In this document: positions 45,848 to 54,487 of the stretch, one piece after another
Position numbering within the stretch: position 1 is the first letter of the stretch
Layout: each line of letters starts with the position of its first letter
Source: JACKDW01 sp964621785
GTDB taxonomy: Bacteria; Myxococcota_A; Polyangia; Nannocystales; Nannocystaceae
Length of the DNA: 64,000 nucleotides
Direction: 5' to 3'
NCBI GenBank assembly: GCA_964621785.1
Contig: CAZUPD010000030.1
Span: 1-64,000, forward strand
The notes under the pieces: generated by a model
Database searches by the model: none
What the model saw: only the letters and a program-made list of their open reading frames with translations
Told to the model about the DNA's origin: nothing
Position numbers and translations under genes: made by a program

Positions 45848-47521
45848 TTATAGTCGGAACGTGTGCTTGATCGTGCGCTGCTCGTGCGAGCGGGGAAAAC
45901 GGATCTTGGCGACCGCCCCCTCCATGCACCGACGTAACTTCGGTAGGAGGCTCTCCTTGACGACCTTCACATCCGACACATGCCCGCTGGGGTGGATTGT
46001 GAGGGTCATGATCACGGACTCGTCGGGGAAGGTGCCCTTGCAGCTGCGGCGAACCTTGGGCTCGGCGCGACGCAGGACCCGATCGATGTCGCCATCGGAG
46101 AGACGGGCGACGACTTTGTTGGGTTTCGAGGCAGGTCGAAGCCTGTGCTCCGATGTGGTGTCTGGCACGTCGGTGTTGATGGTTGTGTCGGTCTCGGCGG
46201 CGAGTGTTGTGACCGCGGGTCTAGGCTCGGACGATTCCGTTGTTGCAGGTACATCTGTGGACAGTTCATCTGCGGTCGCGGACCCGGGAAAAATGGTTGA
46301 AGTCCCCCCTTCTGGGACGGATTCCATCCCCGCGCCACCAGCCTGCGAAAAGCTCGTGCGGGACTCGAGTTGTGCACCCCCATCCGACGCACGCCCTGGG
46401 GATGCGGCGGCAACCTGTGCCGCAGTTTTTGGTGTAGATGCACTGTATTGAGTCACCACAACGGTCACCGCCGCCGCCGCCACTCCCGCGGCCACCAGCG
46501 ACAATACCCACCCCACACGGTTGCGCGGAGGTGCGGGTAAAATGTCGTCGAGTGGAGAATCCGAGGTTTCGCGCAGGGCCGCGGCAAATACCTCGGCCGA
46601 CTGAAACCGATGCTCACGGCGCTTGGCCAGCGCCCGAAACACAAGCTCCTCGACCGCGCGCGACAACTCCGGGACCTGCTCGCGCAGGGACGGCACCGGT
46701 TCGTTGATGTGTTGATGCAACACACCCAAAAACCCGCCGTCGTGGAACGGCGGCCGCCCGACGAGCATTTCGTAGAGCATGACCCCGACGGAGTAGAGGT
46801 CGGCCCGGCCGTCGATGTCGAGACCCATCGCCTGCTCGGGTGCCATGTACATCGCCGTCCCCATCACCACCCCACTGCGGGTCATGTCGATGGCGTCAAG
46901 GTGTTTGGAAACGACCTTGGCGAGTCCGAAATCGACGACCTTGATAAAGTCAGGGTTTTGCTTGCGGGTCAGGCGAAAACAATTTTGTGGCTTCATATCG
47001 CGGTGGACGATGCCCTTTTCATGGGCCTCACTCAGGGCGTCGAGGATCTGCAGGGCGATCGCCCGCGACCGCTCCCACGAAAACGGACCTTCGCGCTTGA
47101 TTGTAGCTGCAAGATCCTCCCCCTCGAGATACTCCATGGTGAAAAAGGGAACCCCCTCGGGGGTGTGGCCAAAGTCGGTGATGTCGACGATGTGCTCGTG
47201 ATGGATCACCGAGGCGGCGCGAGCCTCCTGTAAAAACCGCTGGCGCAACTCGGTTTCATTTGCAAATGCAACACCAGCGACCTTGATCGCAACCTGCTTT
47301 TGAATCGTGATGTGCTCGCCGAGATAGACCTCGGCCATGCCTCCGCGCCCGAGCAGTCGCGTGATTCGGTAGCGTTCGGCGAGGACCTTGCCCTCGGGGA
47401 AGGCGTGGGTCGTCTGCACTTGCTCGCCATCGGCCAGGGGGATCGTCGCCTCGAGCGAGCGTTCGTCGTCGCGTTGGACCCGTGTGGGCGCGAGGCCGAG
47501 TTTGGTCTTGCTGTCCCCCAT
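45848..47521 (-). CDS. Ser/Thr protein kinase with AgmX/PglI-type C-terminal domain
   Basis: 557 residues from the ATG at 47521 (GGAGG about 14 bp upstream); the frame continues to 47626 without a better start. Kinase domain ~45-320: GRGGMAEVY, VAIKVAG, HRDMKPQN, VDFGLAK and GTAMYMAPEQ. A membrane segment lies at ~340-358. After a Ser/Thr/Ala linker the last ~100 residues (DIDRVLRRAEPKVRRSCKG, LTIHPSGHVSDVKVV, IRFPRS) are the AgmX/PglI C-terminal, TonB-like domain known from myxobacterial motility and envelope proteins. It is divergent from a TPR/two-TM protein gene, probably its partner. TonB-like ends usually act in the periplasm, fitting the topology. Confidence 0.92.
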   Translation of the reverse strand: MGDSKTKLGLAPTRVQRDDERSLEATIPLADGEQVQTTHAFPEGKVLAERYRITRLLGRGGMAEVYLGEHITIQKQVAIKVAGVAFANETELRQRFLQEARAASVIHHEHIVDITDFGHTPEGVPFFTMEYLEGEDLAATIKREGPFSWERSRAIALQILDALSEAHEKGIVHRDMKPQNCFRLTRKQNPDFIKVVDFGLAKVVSKHLDAIDMTRSGVVMGTAMYMAPEQAMGLDIDGRADLYSVGVMLYEMLVGRPPFHDGGFLGVLHQHINEPVPSLREQVPELSRAVEELVFRALAKRREHRFQSAEVFAAALRETSDSPLDDILPAPPRNRVGWVLSLVAAGVAAAAVTVVVTQYSASTPKTAAQVAAASPGRASDGGAQLESRTSFSQAGGAGMESVPEGGTSTIFPGSATADELSTDVPATTESSEPRPAVTTLAAETDTTINTDVPDTTSEHRLRPASKPNKVVARLSDGDIDRVLRRAEPKVRRSCKGTFPDESVIMTLTIHPSGHVSDVKVVKESLLPKLRRCMEGAVAKIRFPRSHEQRTIKHTFRL

Positions 47522-47674
47522 CTCGATGTTCCGGGACCTCCGCAGCCGCGGTGACATCCACCGACACCGCATCTGCGGGTTCCGATGGTACCTCATCGCT
47601 GCGAAATCCATACGAAAGCGGGACAAAGGGCCGAACGGTGTGACCTGCTACGCAAGGGGGCCGAGTCCGCTACC

Positions 47675-48604
47675 ATGACCCGGGTGACGGTCCACGAACC
47701 GCCGAGTTTTCACCCGCGACCGACAGTCCACTGTAGATCTCGTATCCGTCGGTCCCTCGGAATCGTTGTGTGCTGTTCGTCCGTGGCGACCTACCCGTGC
47801 CTGTTTCGCCTTCCCCACGCGTCGGCTCAAGCACCGCAGACCCGGCAACCGAGCCGGGATGCGGCAACCTTGTACAACGAGGGCAACGCTCGGTTTCAGG
47901 TCGCGGACTACAACGCGGCGATCGATCTGTGGACGGAGGCGTTTTTCGCTCTTCCGGACACACCGGAGCATCGGGAACAACGCGGCCGTCTGTTGTACGA
48001 GATGGCCCACGCGCACACAAAGGCCTATGAACTCGACAGCGATTTGGTCCACGTTCGCAAGGCAAAAAGCTTGTATGAACAATTTCTCCAGCTCGCCGAT
48101 CCGGACGATCAAGAGACCCACAAACTCGTAGCCGAACGCCAGCGACAACTTGACGATATCCTGGCCAAACAGACAGCAGAGGATGTAACGCCGCCCCGCG
48201 ACCAACCGCCACCGTCCGAGCCCGAGGTCCAAAAGCCTGAGCCAATACCCGAACCCGCATCCGCCACCCCACCACCCAAGACAACGGAATTTGCCGTCAA
48301 GATGGCCCCAAAAACCAGGCAAGCGCTGGTGATCGCAGGTGGCATCAGTACCGGTGTCGGGGCGGGATTGCTGGCGTTGATGGTGTTGGGAATCTTCCGG
48401 GGCAATCGCGAGATGACGGCCGACGGGGTGCTCGATGGGGCAGCTGCGGATCGCCTCGCCGTCGGGGCGGGGATCTCCGGCGGGATTTTGCTCGCCACGG
48501 GGATCTCGATGCTGGCGATTGGTCGCGCGCGACCTGTCCGTCTCGCATTCGCACCCAAGGTCGGTCCAAGTGTGACAGGCTTGCAAATTCGCGGTCGGTT
48601 CTAG
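47675..48604 (+). CDS. Exported TPR-like protein with two C-terminal membrane segments
   Basis: 309 residues from the ATG at 47675. A hydrophobic export signal (~29-50) is followed by TPR-like helices (~62-150: ATLYNEGNARFQVADYNAAI, LLYEMAHAHTKAYEL, AKSLYEQFLQLADPDD), a Pro/Glu-rich linker (~165-200) and two membrane segments (~212-235, ~258-280). The layout equals that of 25500-26537, which is co-transcribed with another kinase. It is divergent from the kinase 45848-47521, with 153 bp between start codons. A partner of the kinase is inferred. Confidence 0.8.
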   Translation: MTRVTVHEPPSFHPRPTVHCRSRIRRSLGIVVCCSSVATYPCLFRLPHASAQAPQTRQPSRDAATLYNEGNARFQVADYNAAIDLWTEAFFALPDTPEHREQRGRLLYEMAHAHTKAYELDSDLVHVRKAKSLYEQFLQLADPDDQETHKLVAERQRQLDDILAKQTAEDVTPPRDQPPPSEPEVQKPEPIPEPASATPPPKTTEFAVKMAPKTRQALVIAGGISTGVGAGLLALMVLGIFRGNREMTADGVLDGAAADRLAVGAGISGGILLATGISMLAIGRARPVRLAFAPKVGPSVTGLQIRGRF

Positions 48605-48871
48605 TGCTCGCCTCCTGAACTTTGGCGCACCCGCAATCTTTTCCTGCTTGCAAATGCACCTGTACCGGAAAGTGGCTCATGGCCGCTCGACCAGGCGTGA
48701 CAATGTCCGGCGTCCATCCTCTCTAAACGGCGCGTCCGGGTCATCACGCGCGGTCTAAGGTGCGGCCCTGCAACTTTGTTTTCGCCCGTGGCGAGCGACA
48801 CATTTGGATCGCCGCGCGCCCGCGAAGGCAGATTCCAGGATAGACTTGCCACCGACCCAGTGGGCCGAACG

Positions 48872-50605
48872 ATGACCGAGCAACACACACCGGAACAGTC
48901 GGAACAGACGAGGGCTGCATCCTCTCTCGCAGCCGCACCCGCGGCGGTCCTGGATGCGATCAACGATGTCGTGGTGGTTTGCGACGGCGACGGCCGGATG
49001 TTGCAGTTCAGCGAAAGTTTGTGCCAGCTGACCGGCGTCTCCCGCCAACAGCTGCAGGGCCAGGAACTCGCGCTACACGATGTTCGCCTCGCCGAACCCG
49101 AGACCTGGCGCAGCGTGGTCGCCGAACTCGACAACCACGGCATCCTGCGTCGCGTCGGTGGCTTGCGCCAACCTGACGGCAAAACACTGCGGGTGGAGTG
49201 GCAGGTGCGTCGGGTCTCGGCAAACAGTCGCTCCTTCGATATTTGGACCGCGAGAACGACGGCTCCGGACGCCCCCGAAGAAGTCCGGCACCTCGAACAG
49301 GAGCGTGGTCAACTCGCCCGCGTGGCCGACGAGCGTGCCCGTGAACTCCAGCGGATCAACGTCGAGCTAGAGCAGGCACTGCGGGCAAAAGACGACTTCT
49401 TTGCCGGCATCAGCCACGAGTTTCGGACCCCGCTCAACGCCATTTTGGGCCTCAGCGAGGCGCTGTTAGAAGAGTTGCACGGCCCGCTCAACCCCGGCCA
49501 ATCCGAATACATCAGCGGCATCGTCGAAAGTGGCCGCCATCTGCTTTCGCTGATCAACGACATCCTCGATATCTCCCGCTACCGCGCCGGGGGGATGGAA
49601 CTCGACACCGCACCGGTCTCGTTGCGCGAGATCTACGAGGCCAGCATCCGCATGGTGCGGCCGGCGATCAAAGCCAAGAAGCTGTCGTTTACGATCAAAG
49701 ACGACGAACGGGTCACGACCCTGGTGGCCGACGAGCGTCGGCTGCGTCAGATGCTCGTCAACTTACTTGCAAATGCATGCAAATTCACCCCCGAAGGCGG
49801 CTCCCTCGGTCTCGAAATCTCGGGTGTGCAGTCGCACCAAGAAGTGCACCTCACCGTGTGGGACACCGGTGTCGGGATTCCAGGCGACCAGATCGATCGC
49901 CTGTTTAAACCATTTGTCCAACTCGAAAGTGGTCTCTCCAACGCGCAGCCGGGCACCGGACTCGGTCTCTCCCTGGTGCTGGCGATGGCTGAACTGCACG
50001 GAGGGTCGGTCCAGGTCGACAGCGAGTTGGGCCGGGGAAGTCGGTTCACGATCACGTTGCCGTGGAGCGGGAAAAACCTCGGCAGCCAGGCGACCAAACC
50101 CGAACTCACGCCCAACTGGGATGCACAGTCGTTCACCGGCCAGACCCTGACCGAGGACAACCCGATGATCAACGCCGCCGAGATCGTCGCGCTCGCACGC
50201 CAGGCGGCCAGTGGCAACCTCGCCAAACGCAAGCCCAGCGTGCTGGTGGTCGACGACAACGAGGCCAACCTGCGGATGCTCGGGGATTACTTGCCGCTAC
50301 ATGGATTTCAGGTCTTCACCGCCCGCAACGGCGAGGAGGGCTACAACAAGGCGCTGTTACGACGTCCCGGTGTGATCCTCCTCGACATCAAAATGCCGGG
50401 GATGAACGGACTCGATGTCATTGCCCACCTGCGCAGGCGGTCGGAAACCGCAGCGATTCCGGTCGTCGTCGTCACCGCGCTCGCACTTCCGAGTGATCGG
50501 CGACGCTGCATCGCCGCCGGGGCGACCCACTTCTTCAGTAAGCCGGTCCGCTTGGGCAAGCTGTTGGCGACGATCAAAAAGCTTTCACCTCCGATTCTCG
50601 ATTGA
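48872..50605 (+). CDS. PAS-containing hybrid histidine kinase
   Basis: 577 residues from the ATG at 48872 (a TTG at 48776 is less likely). PAS-like sensor (~20-130: LDAINDVVVVCDGDGRMLQFSES), coiled coil, HisKA H-box ISHEFRTPLNAI, HATPase with N-box NLLANACKFT, G1 DTGVGIP and G2 GTGLGLSL, then a C-terminal receiver (VLVVDDNEAN, phospho-acceptor Asp in LLDIKMPGMNG, Lys in FFSKPV). There is no membrane segment, so it is a cytoplasmic sensor. The N-box is encoded with unusual AT-rich codons because it contains a copy of the TGYANNTRCA motif. The downstream partner is not adjacent. Confidence 0.94.
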   Translation: MTEQHTPEQSEQTRAASSLAAAPAAVLDAINDVVVVCDGDGRMLQFSESLCQLTGVSRQQLQGQELALHDVRLAEPETWRSVVAELDNHGILRRVGGLRQPDGKTLRVEWQVRRVSANSRSFDIWTARTTAPDAPEEVRHLEQERGQLARVADERARELQRINVELEQALRAKDDFFAGISHEFRTPLNAILGLSEALLEELHGPLNPGQSEYISGIVESGRHLLSLINDILDISRYRAGGMELDTAPVSLREIYEASIRMVRPAIKAKKLSFTIKDDERVTTLVADERRLRQMLVNLLANACKFTPEGGSLGLEISGVQSHQEVHLTVWDTGVGIPGDQIDRLFKPFVQLESGLSNAQPGTGLGLSLVLAMAELHGGSVQVDSELGRGSRFTITLPWSGKNLGSQATKPELTPNWDAQSFTGQTLTEDNPMINAAEIVALARQAASGNLAKRKPSVLVVDDNEANLRMLGDYLPLHGFQVFTARNGEEGYNKALLRRPGVILLDIKMPGMNGLDVIAHLRRRSETAAIPVVVVTALALPSDRRRCIAAGATHFFSKPVRLGKLLATIKKLSPPILD

Positions 50606-50702
50606 GAGTTTTGGTTGGAGGCTCAAAGCCGCCGACGAGTGCACCGGCAACGCCCCCGTCTGTCACCGACCGAGGGTGTATCTGCAACTAACAATGGATG
50701 CG

Positions 50703-53129
50703 CTACTCGGTCGTTTCATCGCCCTTCTTTGGAATCTCCCGGGGCAAGTAGGGCAACCGTTGTGCCAGAGATACCCCCTCGGGTGCGTAGATCCAACGGT
50801 AGATCATCCACCGCTCGAGCACCGACTGGGTGTACTTGCGGGTCTCGTCAAAGGGAATGCTCTCGATGAACAGGTCGAAATCCCAGTCTCCCCGCTCACC
50901 GAGCCACTTGTCGACATTGCCAGCGCCGGCGTTGTAACTCGGAACGGCGAGGGCGACCGCCGCATCGCCTCCGCCGAAGCGGTCGACCAACTTGCCGAGG
51001 TAGCGCATCCCGAGGTCGAGGTTGAAGGTCGGATTGTAGAGGCGACTTGGCGCGTACTGTTCGACCCCTGCTCGGCGGGCGACATCCTTGGCTGTCCCGG
51101 GCATCAGCTGCAACAGACCACGGGCACCTGCCCACGAGGTCACCCCCGGATCGAACCGGCTCTCGGTCTGCATCACAGCGAACGTCAACAGCGGGGGCAC
51201 TTGATGGGACTGCTCGCCGCTTTTGACCAACTCGGAAAATGCCCGCGGATGGGCGAGGGTCCATGGTTCGCGGCTTTTCTCGACCGGTGGGGTCGCCCGC
51301 CAGCTGGTTCCCAACTTGGCGACGGCCCGCTGTGAATCGGCCCACATCCCGGCCTGGGCGAGGATCGCCGCCTCGGGCCATCCGGTGATCCCAGCTGCTT
51401 GCAACTCTTCGCGGGCCTCGGTGCCAAGTCCGAGCCTGGCTAAGATCGATGCACGTACACCGGCTTCCGAGGTCGGAGCTTCGAGCGAGGGGGGCTCGCC
51501 CTTGGCGGTTTCGAGAACGGCGAGACCGCGGGCAAACGGTTGCTCACCGAGGTCACGCAGGCGGGAAAACGCCTGGAGCGCCGGGTAGCTCAGGGGTGCC
51601 ATCTCGATGGTCGCCAGCCACTGTTCGACGGCCAGGTCCTCGTGTCCGAGGGCGAGCTGGGCACGGCCGGCGAAGTAGTGCATCTTGCCCTGCTCGCGCT
51701 GGCTGAGCCCCGGGGCTGTTTGTCCCGCCGTCGTGAGGGCGAGTACGTCCTCGTATCGCTTTTGCGAAAATGCTTGTAGGATCAACCTTCTTCGCGCCTC
51801 GCCGGCCTTGTCACCGGTCGGGTGGTTTGCCAGCGATTGCTCATAGGCACGGCGCTCGCGTTCGAGATCGCCTTTGGCGGCCCACGACTCACCGGCCAAC
51901 ACCCAGGCATCATCGGCGTAGGAGTGCTGGCGATGGTCGCGGGCGAGGGATTCAAACCCCTTGGCAGCTTTTGTATAGGCACCTTCTGCATAGCGCCCAC
52001 GTGCGGCTTGGTAGCGCGACTTGACCTCAAAATCGACCGACTTCGATGTCTTGCAGGTCCGCGCCGCGAGGTCGAACACGGGACGGGCTTGGGCCCGTTT
52101 GCGCTGCTTAAAGATGGCACTGCCCTTGAGGTAAATCGCCTCACACTTCTGCGCCGCGGTCGGTCGTTTGGGCTGCTTGAGGTAGGTATCGACACGCTTG
52201 ATCACACTCGCATAGCGGCCGCGTTTGAGATCTTGGTGGATATCGGCGAGCAGTGCTGCGCCCTGTTGCTCACGCACCTGCTTCGGCACAGATTTACCCA
52301 GGGCCTTGGCGAGGTCGGGCAAAAGTGAGGCGGCTTCTTGGCCATAGTCGCTGCGGGGAACATCGGCGACCAACTGGGTGAGCAACGCAAATGCCCGGTT
52401 GCGGGCTTCATCTTCGGTGCGGTCGATCAGGATCCGGGCGAGTTTGATGCGGGCCTCATGGCGGCGGTCGTGGTCGCTGTGGTTTTTTAAAAATTGTTCA
52501 TACAACTGACTTGCCCGCTCGCGTTCGTTGGTCCGCTGGTAGCCGCCGGCGCGGATCATTGTGAGCTCAGGCTCCTGGGCCCCCGGATCTTCGATGGGCT
52601 CGACCACGGCGAGGGCTGCCGCTGGATCCCCCGCATTGAGCAGTGCCTGGGCCTGGAGCAGGCGTAGACGGTCGCGCACAGGTTGTAGCCCCGGCGCTTT
52701 TTGTGCTTCTGCAAATAGTTGGGCGGCCGCTGCGTCGTCACCGGCATCCCGGGCCTCCAACCCCCGCAACAGCTGGGCGGCCCCGCGGTCGTCGGGCGAA
52801 AGGTCGCCACGGGTCAACAATGCATCGAGCGCCTGCGTGGCCCCGTCGTGGTCATCGCGCTCGCGGGCGAGGATGGCATCGCGTCCGGGACCTCTCGCAA
52901 ACCACAGGTTGCGGGCATCTTCGGGAGTTGCCGGCGGCTCGACAGCTTCGGCTTCGCCCCCCGTCGGCGCCTGGGGGTCGGCCGCCTCGATGTTCAGCGG
53001 TGGCGTCGGATCGGCGCGGCACCCAAGGCCGAGACATCCGACCACCACAAGCGGAGCGAGTCGCATCCACAACCGTCGCGTACGTCCACGGGCTGCAAGA
53101 AATTGGGCGGTGAAGGGTGTTTGGGTCAC
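50703..53129 (-). CDS. Slt70-like soluble lytic transglycosylase lipoprotein
   Basis: 808 residues from a GTG, with lipobox (VGCLGLGC, Cys ~37). Residues ~70-600 are helical repeats typical of the Slt70 ring and of TPR-like superhelices (LLRGLEARDAGDDAAAA, YLKGSAIFKQRKRA). The C-terminal ~190 residues form the SLT catalytic domain: PLLTFAVMQTESRFDPG with the catalytic Glu, ARGLLQLMPGTAKDVA, LGMRYLGKLVDRFGG, and VPSYNAGAGNVDKW. It cleaves murein to anhydromuropeptides in the periplasm. Transcribed alone. Confidence 0.93.
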   Translation of the reverse strand: MTQTPFTAQFLAARGRTRRLWMRLAPLVVVGCLGLGCRADPTPPLNIEAADPQAPTGGEAEAVEPPATPEDARNLWFARGPGRDAILARERDDHDGATQALDALLTRGDLSPDDRGAAQLLRGLEARDAGDDAAAAQLFAEAQKAPGLQPVRDRLRLLQAQALLNAGDPAAALAVVEPIEDPGAQEPELTMIRAGGYQRTNERERASQLYEQFLKNHSDHDRRHEARIKLARILIDRTEDEARNRAFALLTQLVADVPRSDYGQEAASLLPDLAKALGKSVPKQVREQQGAALLADIHQDLKRGRYASVIKRVDTYLKQPKRPTAAQKCEAIYLKGSAIFKQRKRAQARPVFDLAARTCKTSKSVDFEVKSRYQAARGRYAEGAYTKAAKGFESLARDHRQHSYADDAWVLAGESWAAKGDLERERRAYEQSLANHPTGDKAGEARRRLILQAFSQKRYEDVLALTTAGQTAPGLSQREQGKMHYFAGRAQLALGHEDLAVEQWLATIEMAPLSYPALQAFSRLRDLGEQPFARGLAVLETAKGEPPSLEAPTSEAGVRASILARLGLGTEAREELQAAGITGWPEAAILAQAGMWADSQRAVAKLGTSWRATPPVEKSREPWTLAHPRAFSELVKSGEQSHQVPPLLTFAVMQTESRFDPGVTSWAGARGLLQLMPGTAKDVARRAGVEQYAPSRLYNPTFNLDLGMRYLGKLVDRFGGGDAAVALAVPSYNAGAGNVDKWLGERGDWDFDLFIESIPFDETRKYTQSVLERWMIYRWIYAPEGVSLAQRLPYLPREIPKKGDETTE

Positions 53130-53225
53130 GGCAGCTTTCCGGGGTACGCGGTGAAGGACGGCCGCGCGGACATGGGTTTTAAAAGTGACGGTGACCCGCC
53201 TACGTGTTTGCCCTCCCGATGTATT

Positions 53226-54125
53226 TCACACGTGGCGCGTCGGTTCATTTTCCGGGTCGTAGATCTCGACGCAACTCGGCCCGCGCCGGGTCGCGACATA
53301 GAGCGCGGTGCCAGCCGTTTCGATCAACGCCTCGGCGCCGGGATCGTGCAGCATAGCGAGTTCCGAAATTCCGAGTGAGACGGCCACGCGGCGATCTCCG
53401 GGCAAAAGATGTTCGGCGACCGCGGCCCGGATCCGCTGGGCCGCTTTCGAGGCCGCGATGGCGTCGGCGTTGCGACACACCAGACAAAATCCGTCCTCGC
53501 CACGGCGCGCGAGGATGTCGTCGCCGCGGGTGATCCCCCGGACCAAGGTGGCCAGTGCGTGTAACGCCTCGGCGGTTTGTTGGGGTCCGATGTCGGTCTT
53601 GAGTCGGGTGAACTGATCGATCGCGATGGCGACCAGCGACAGCGGTTTTCCGCCCCGCCGCGCCAATGCGATTTCCCCTTCGAGCCGGTACCGGAAATGC
53701 TCCTCGCTAAACAGGCCGGTGACCGCATCACGCAGGGTTGCCTCGGGCCGCGGCCGGGCTCGCTGCTCGTCGCGACCATCATCGTATGTGAACAAAAGGA
53801 CAGATGACGCACCGAGCTGAATGCGGTCTCCCTCGCGCAGTGCGTAGCGCTCGATCTGTTCGCCGTTGGCGAACGTCCCGTTGGTCGAGCTGTTGTCGAC
53901 GAGGAAGTAGTTCGAGTCTTCGACCAACACCGCGGCGTGGGTGCGAGAGATGCCCTCGTCGTTGATGCGAATGTCGGCCGTGACCCCGCGGCCGATACTC
54001 GTGCGACGACCGGACAGCGGCAACACTTCGCCCATGCGCTCGCCCGCCAACACGACGACAAATGCTCGTCGCTCGGACGGTGACGTCCGCTGCGGGGCGG
54101 GAATTCTACGGGTCACCGACGGCAT
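53226..54125 (-). CDS. FHA domain plus degenerate GGDEF protein
   Basis: 299 residues from the ATG at 54125. FHA domain (~20-110: SGRRTSIGRGVTADIRI, EGISRTHAAVL, NSSTNGTFANG) binds phosphothreonine peptides. The GGDEF-family domain (~130-290) is recognisable (DAVTGLFSEEHFRYRL, AIAIDQFTRLKTDIG, VAVSLGISEL), but the signature reads GEDGF, so the second glycine and the catalytic acidic position are altered and diguanylate cyclase activity is doubtful. A c-di-GMP or GTP-binding effector, or a scaffold, is possible. The upstream frame to 54458 contains nothing recognisable. Confidence 0.88.
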   Translation of the reverse strand: MPSVTRRIPAPQRTSPSERRAFVVVLAGERMGEVLPLSGRRTSIGRGVTADIRINDEGISRTHAAVLVEDSNYFLVDNSSTNGTFANGEQIERYALREGDRIQLGASSVLLFTYDDGRDEQRARPRPEATLRDAVTGLFSEEHFRYRLEGEIALARRGGKPLSLVAIAIDQFTRLKTDIGPQQTAEALHALATLVRGITRGDDILARRGEDGFCLVCRNADAIAASKAAQRIRAAVAEHLLPGDRRVAVSLGISELAMLHDPGAEALIETAGTALYVATRRGPSCVEIYDPENEPTRHV

Positions 54126-54487
54126 CAACCGCACTATCGTAGGTCGCGCACGCGCCCCGATGCAATCGCACACACACCGCGGTCCGACACACCGCTGTTC
54201 GCGTTGAAATTTGGGGACATGTGGCGGTGTCGTTCGACTGTGCGAACCATGCGTGATCCGCAACGTGCGGGGACAGAGCGAAGGCGCGCGAGGTTGGCGA
54301 TTTTGGAAACACAAAAACTGTGGCGAGCTCACACACGAAACCGAAATTGACGCGATGAAAGCGCATCTCATGCGTACATGCCACTCGTGATAGGTCGCTC
54401 CAAAAATGACCCCCGAGTGTGGGTGGTTCGATGTTTCACGACCCTTGCGGCGCGACATGCAAGTCCGTACAACCCCGTCCCCCCGGC
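54126..54487. other. Divergent intergenic region (FHA-GGDEF / helicase)
   Basis: Divergent promoters are expected here. The sequence shows no clear promoter hexamers, no copy of the TGYANNTRCA palindrome and no small gene I would support. Confidence 0.4.
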
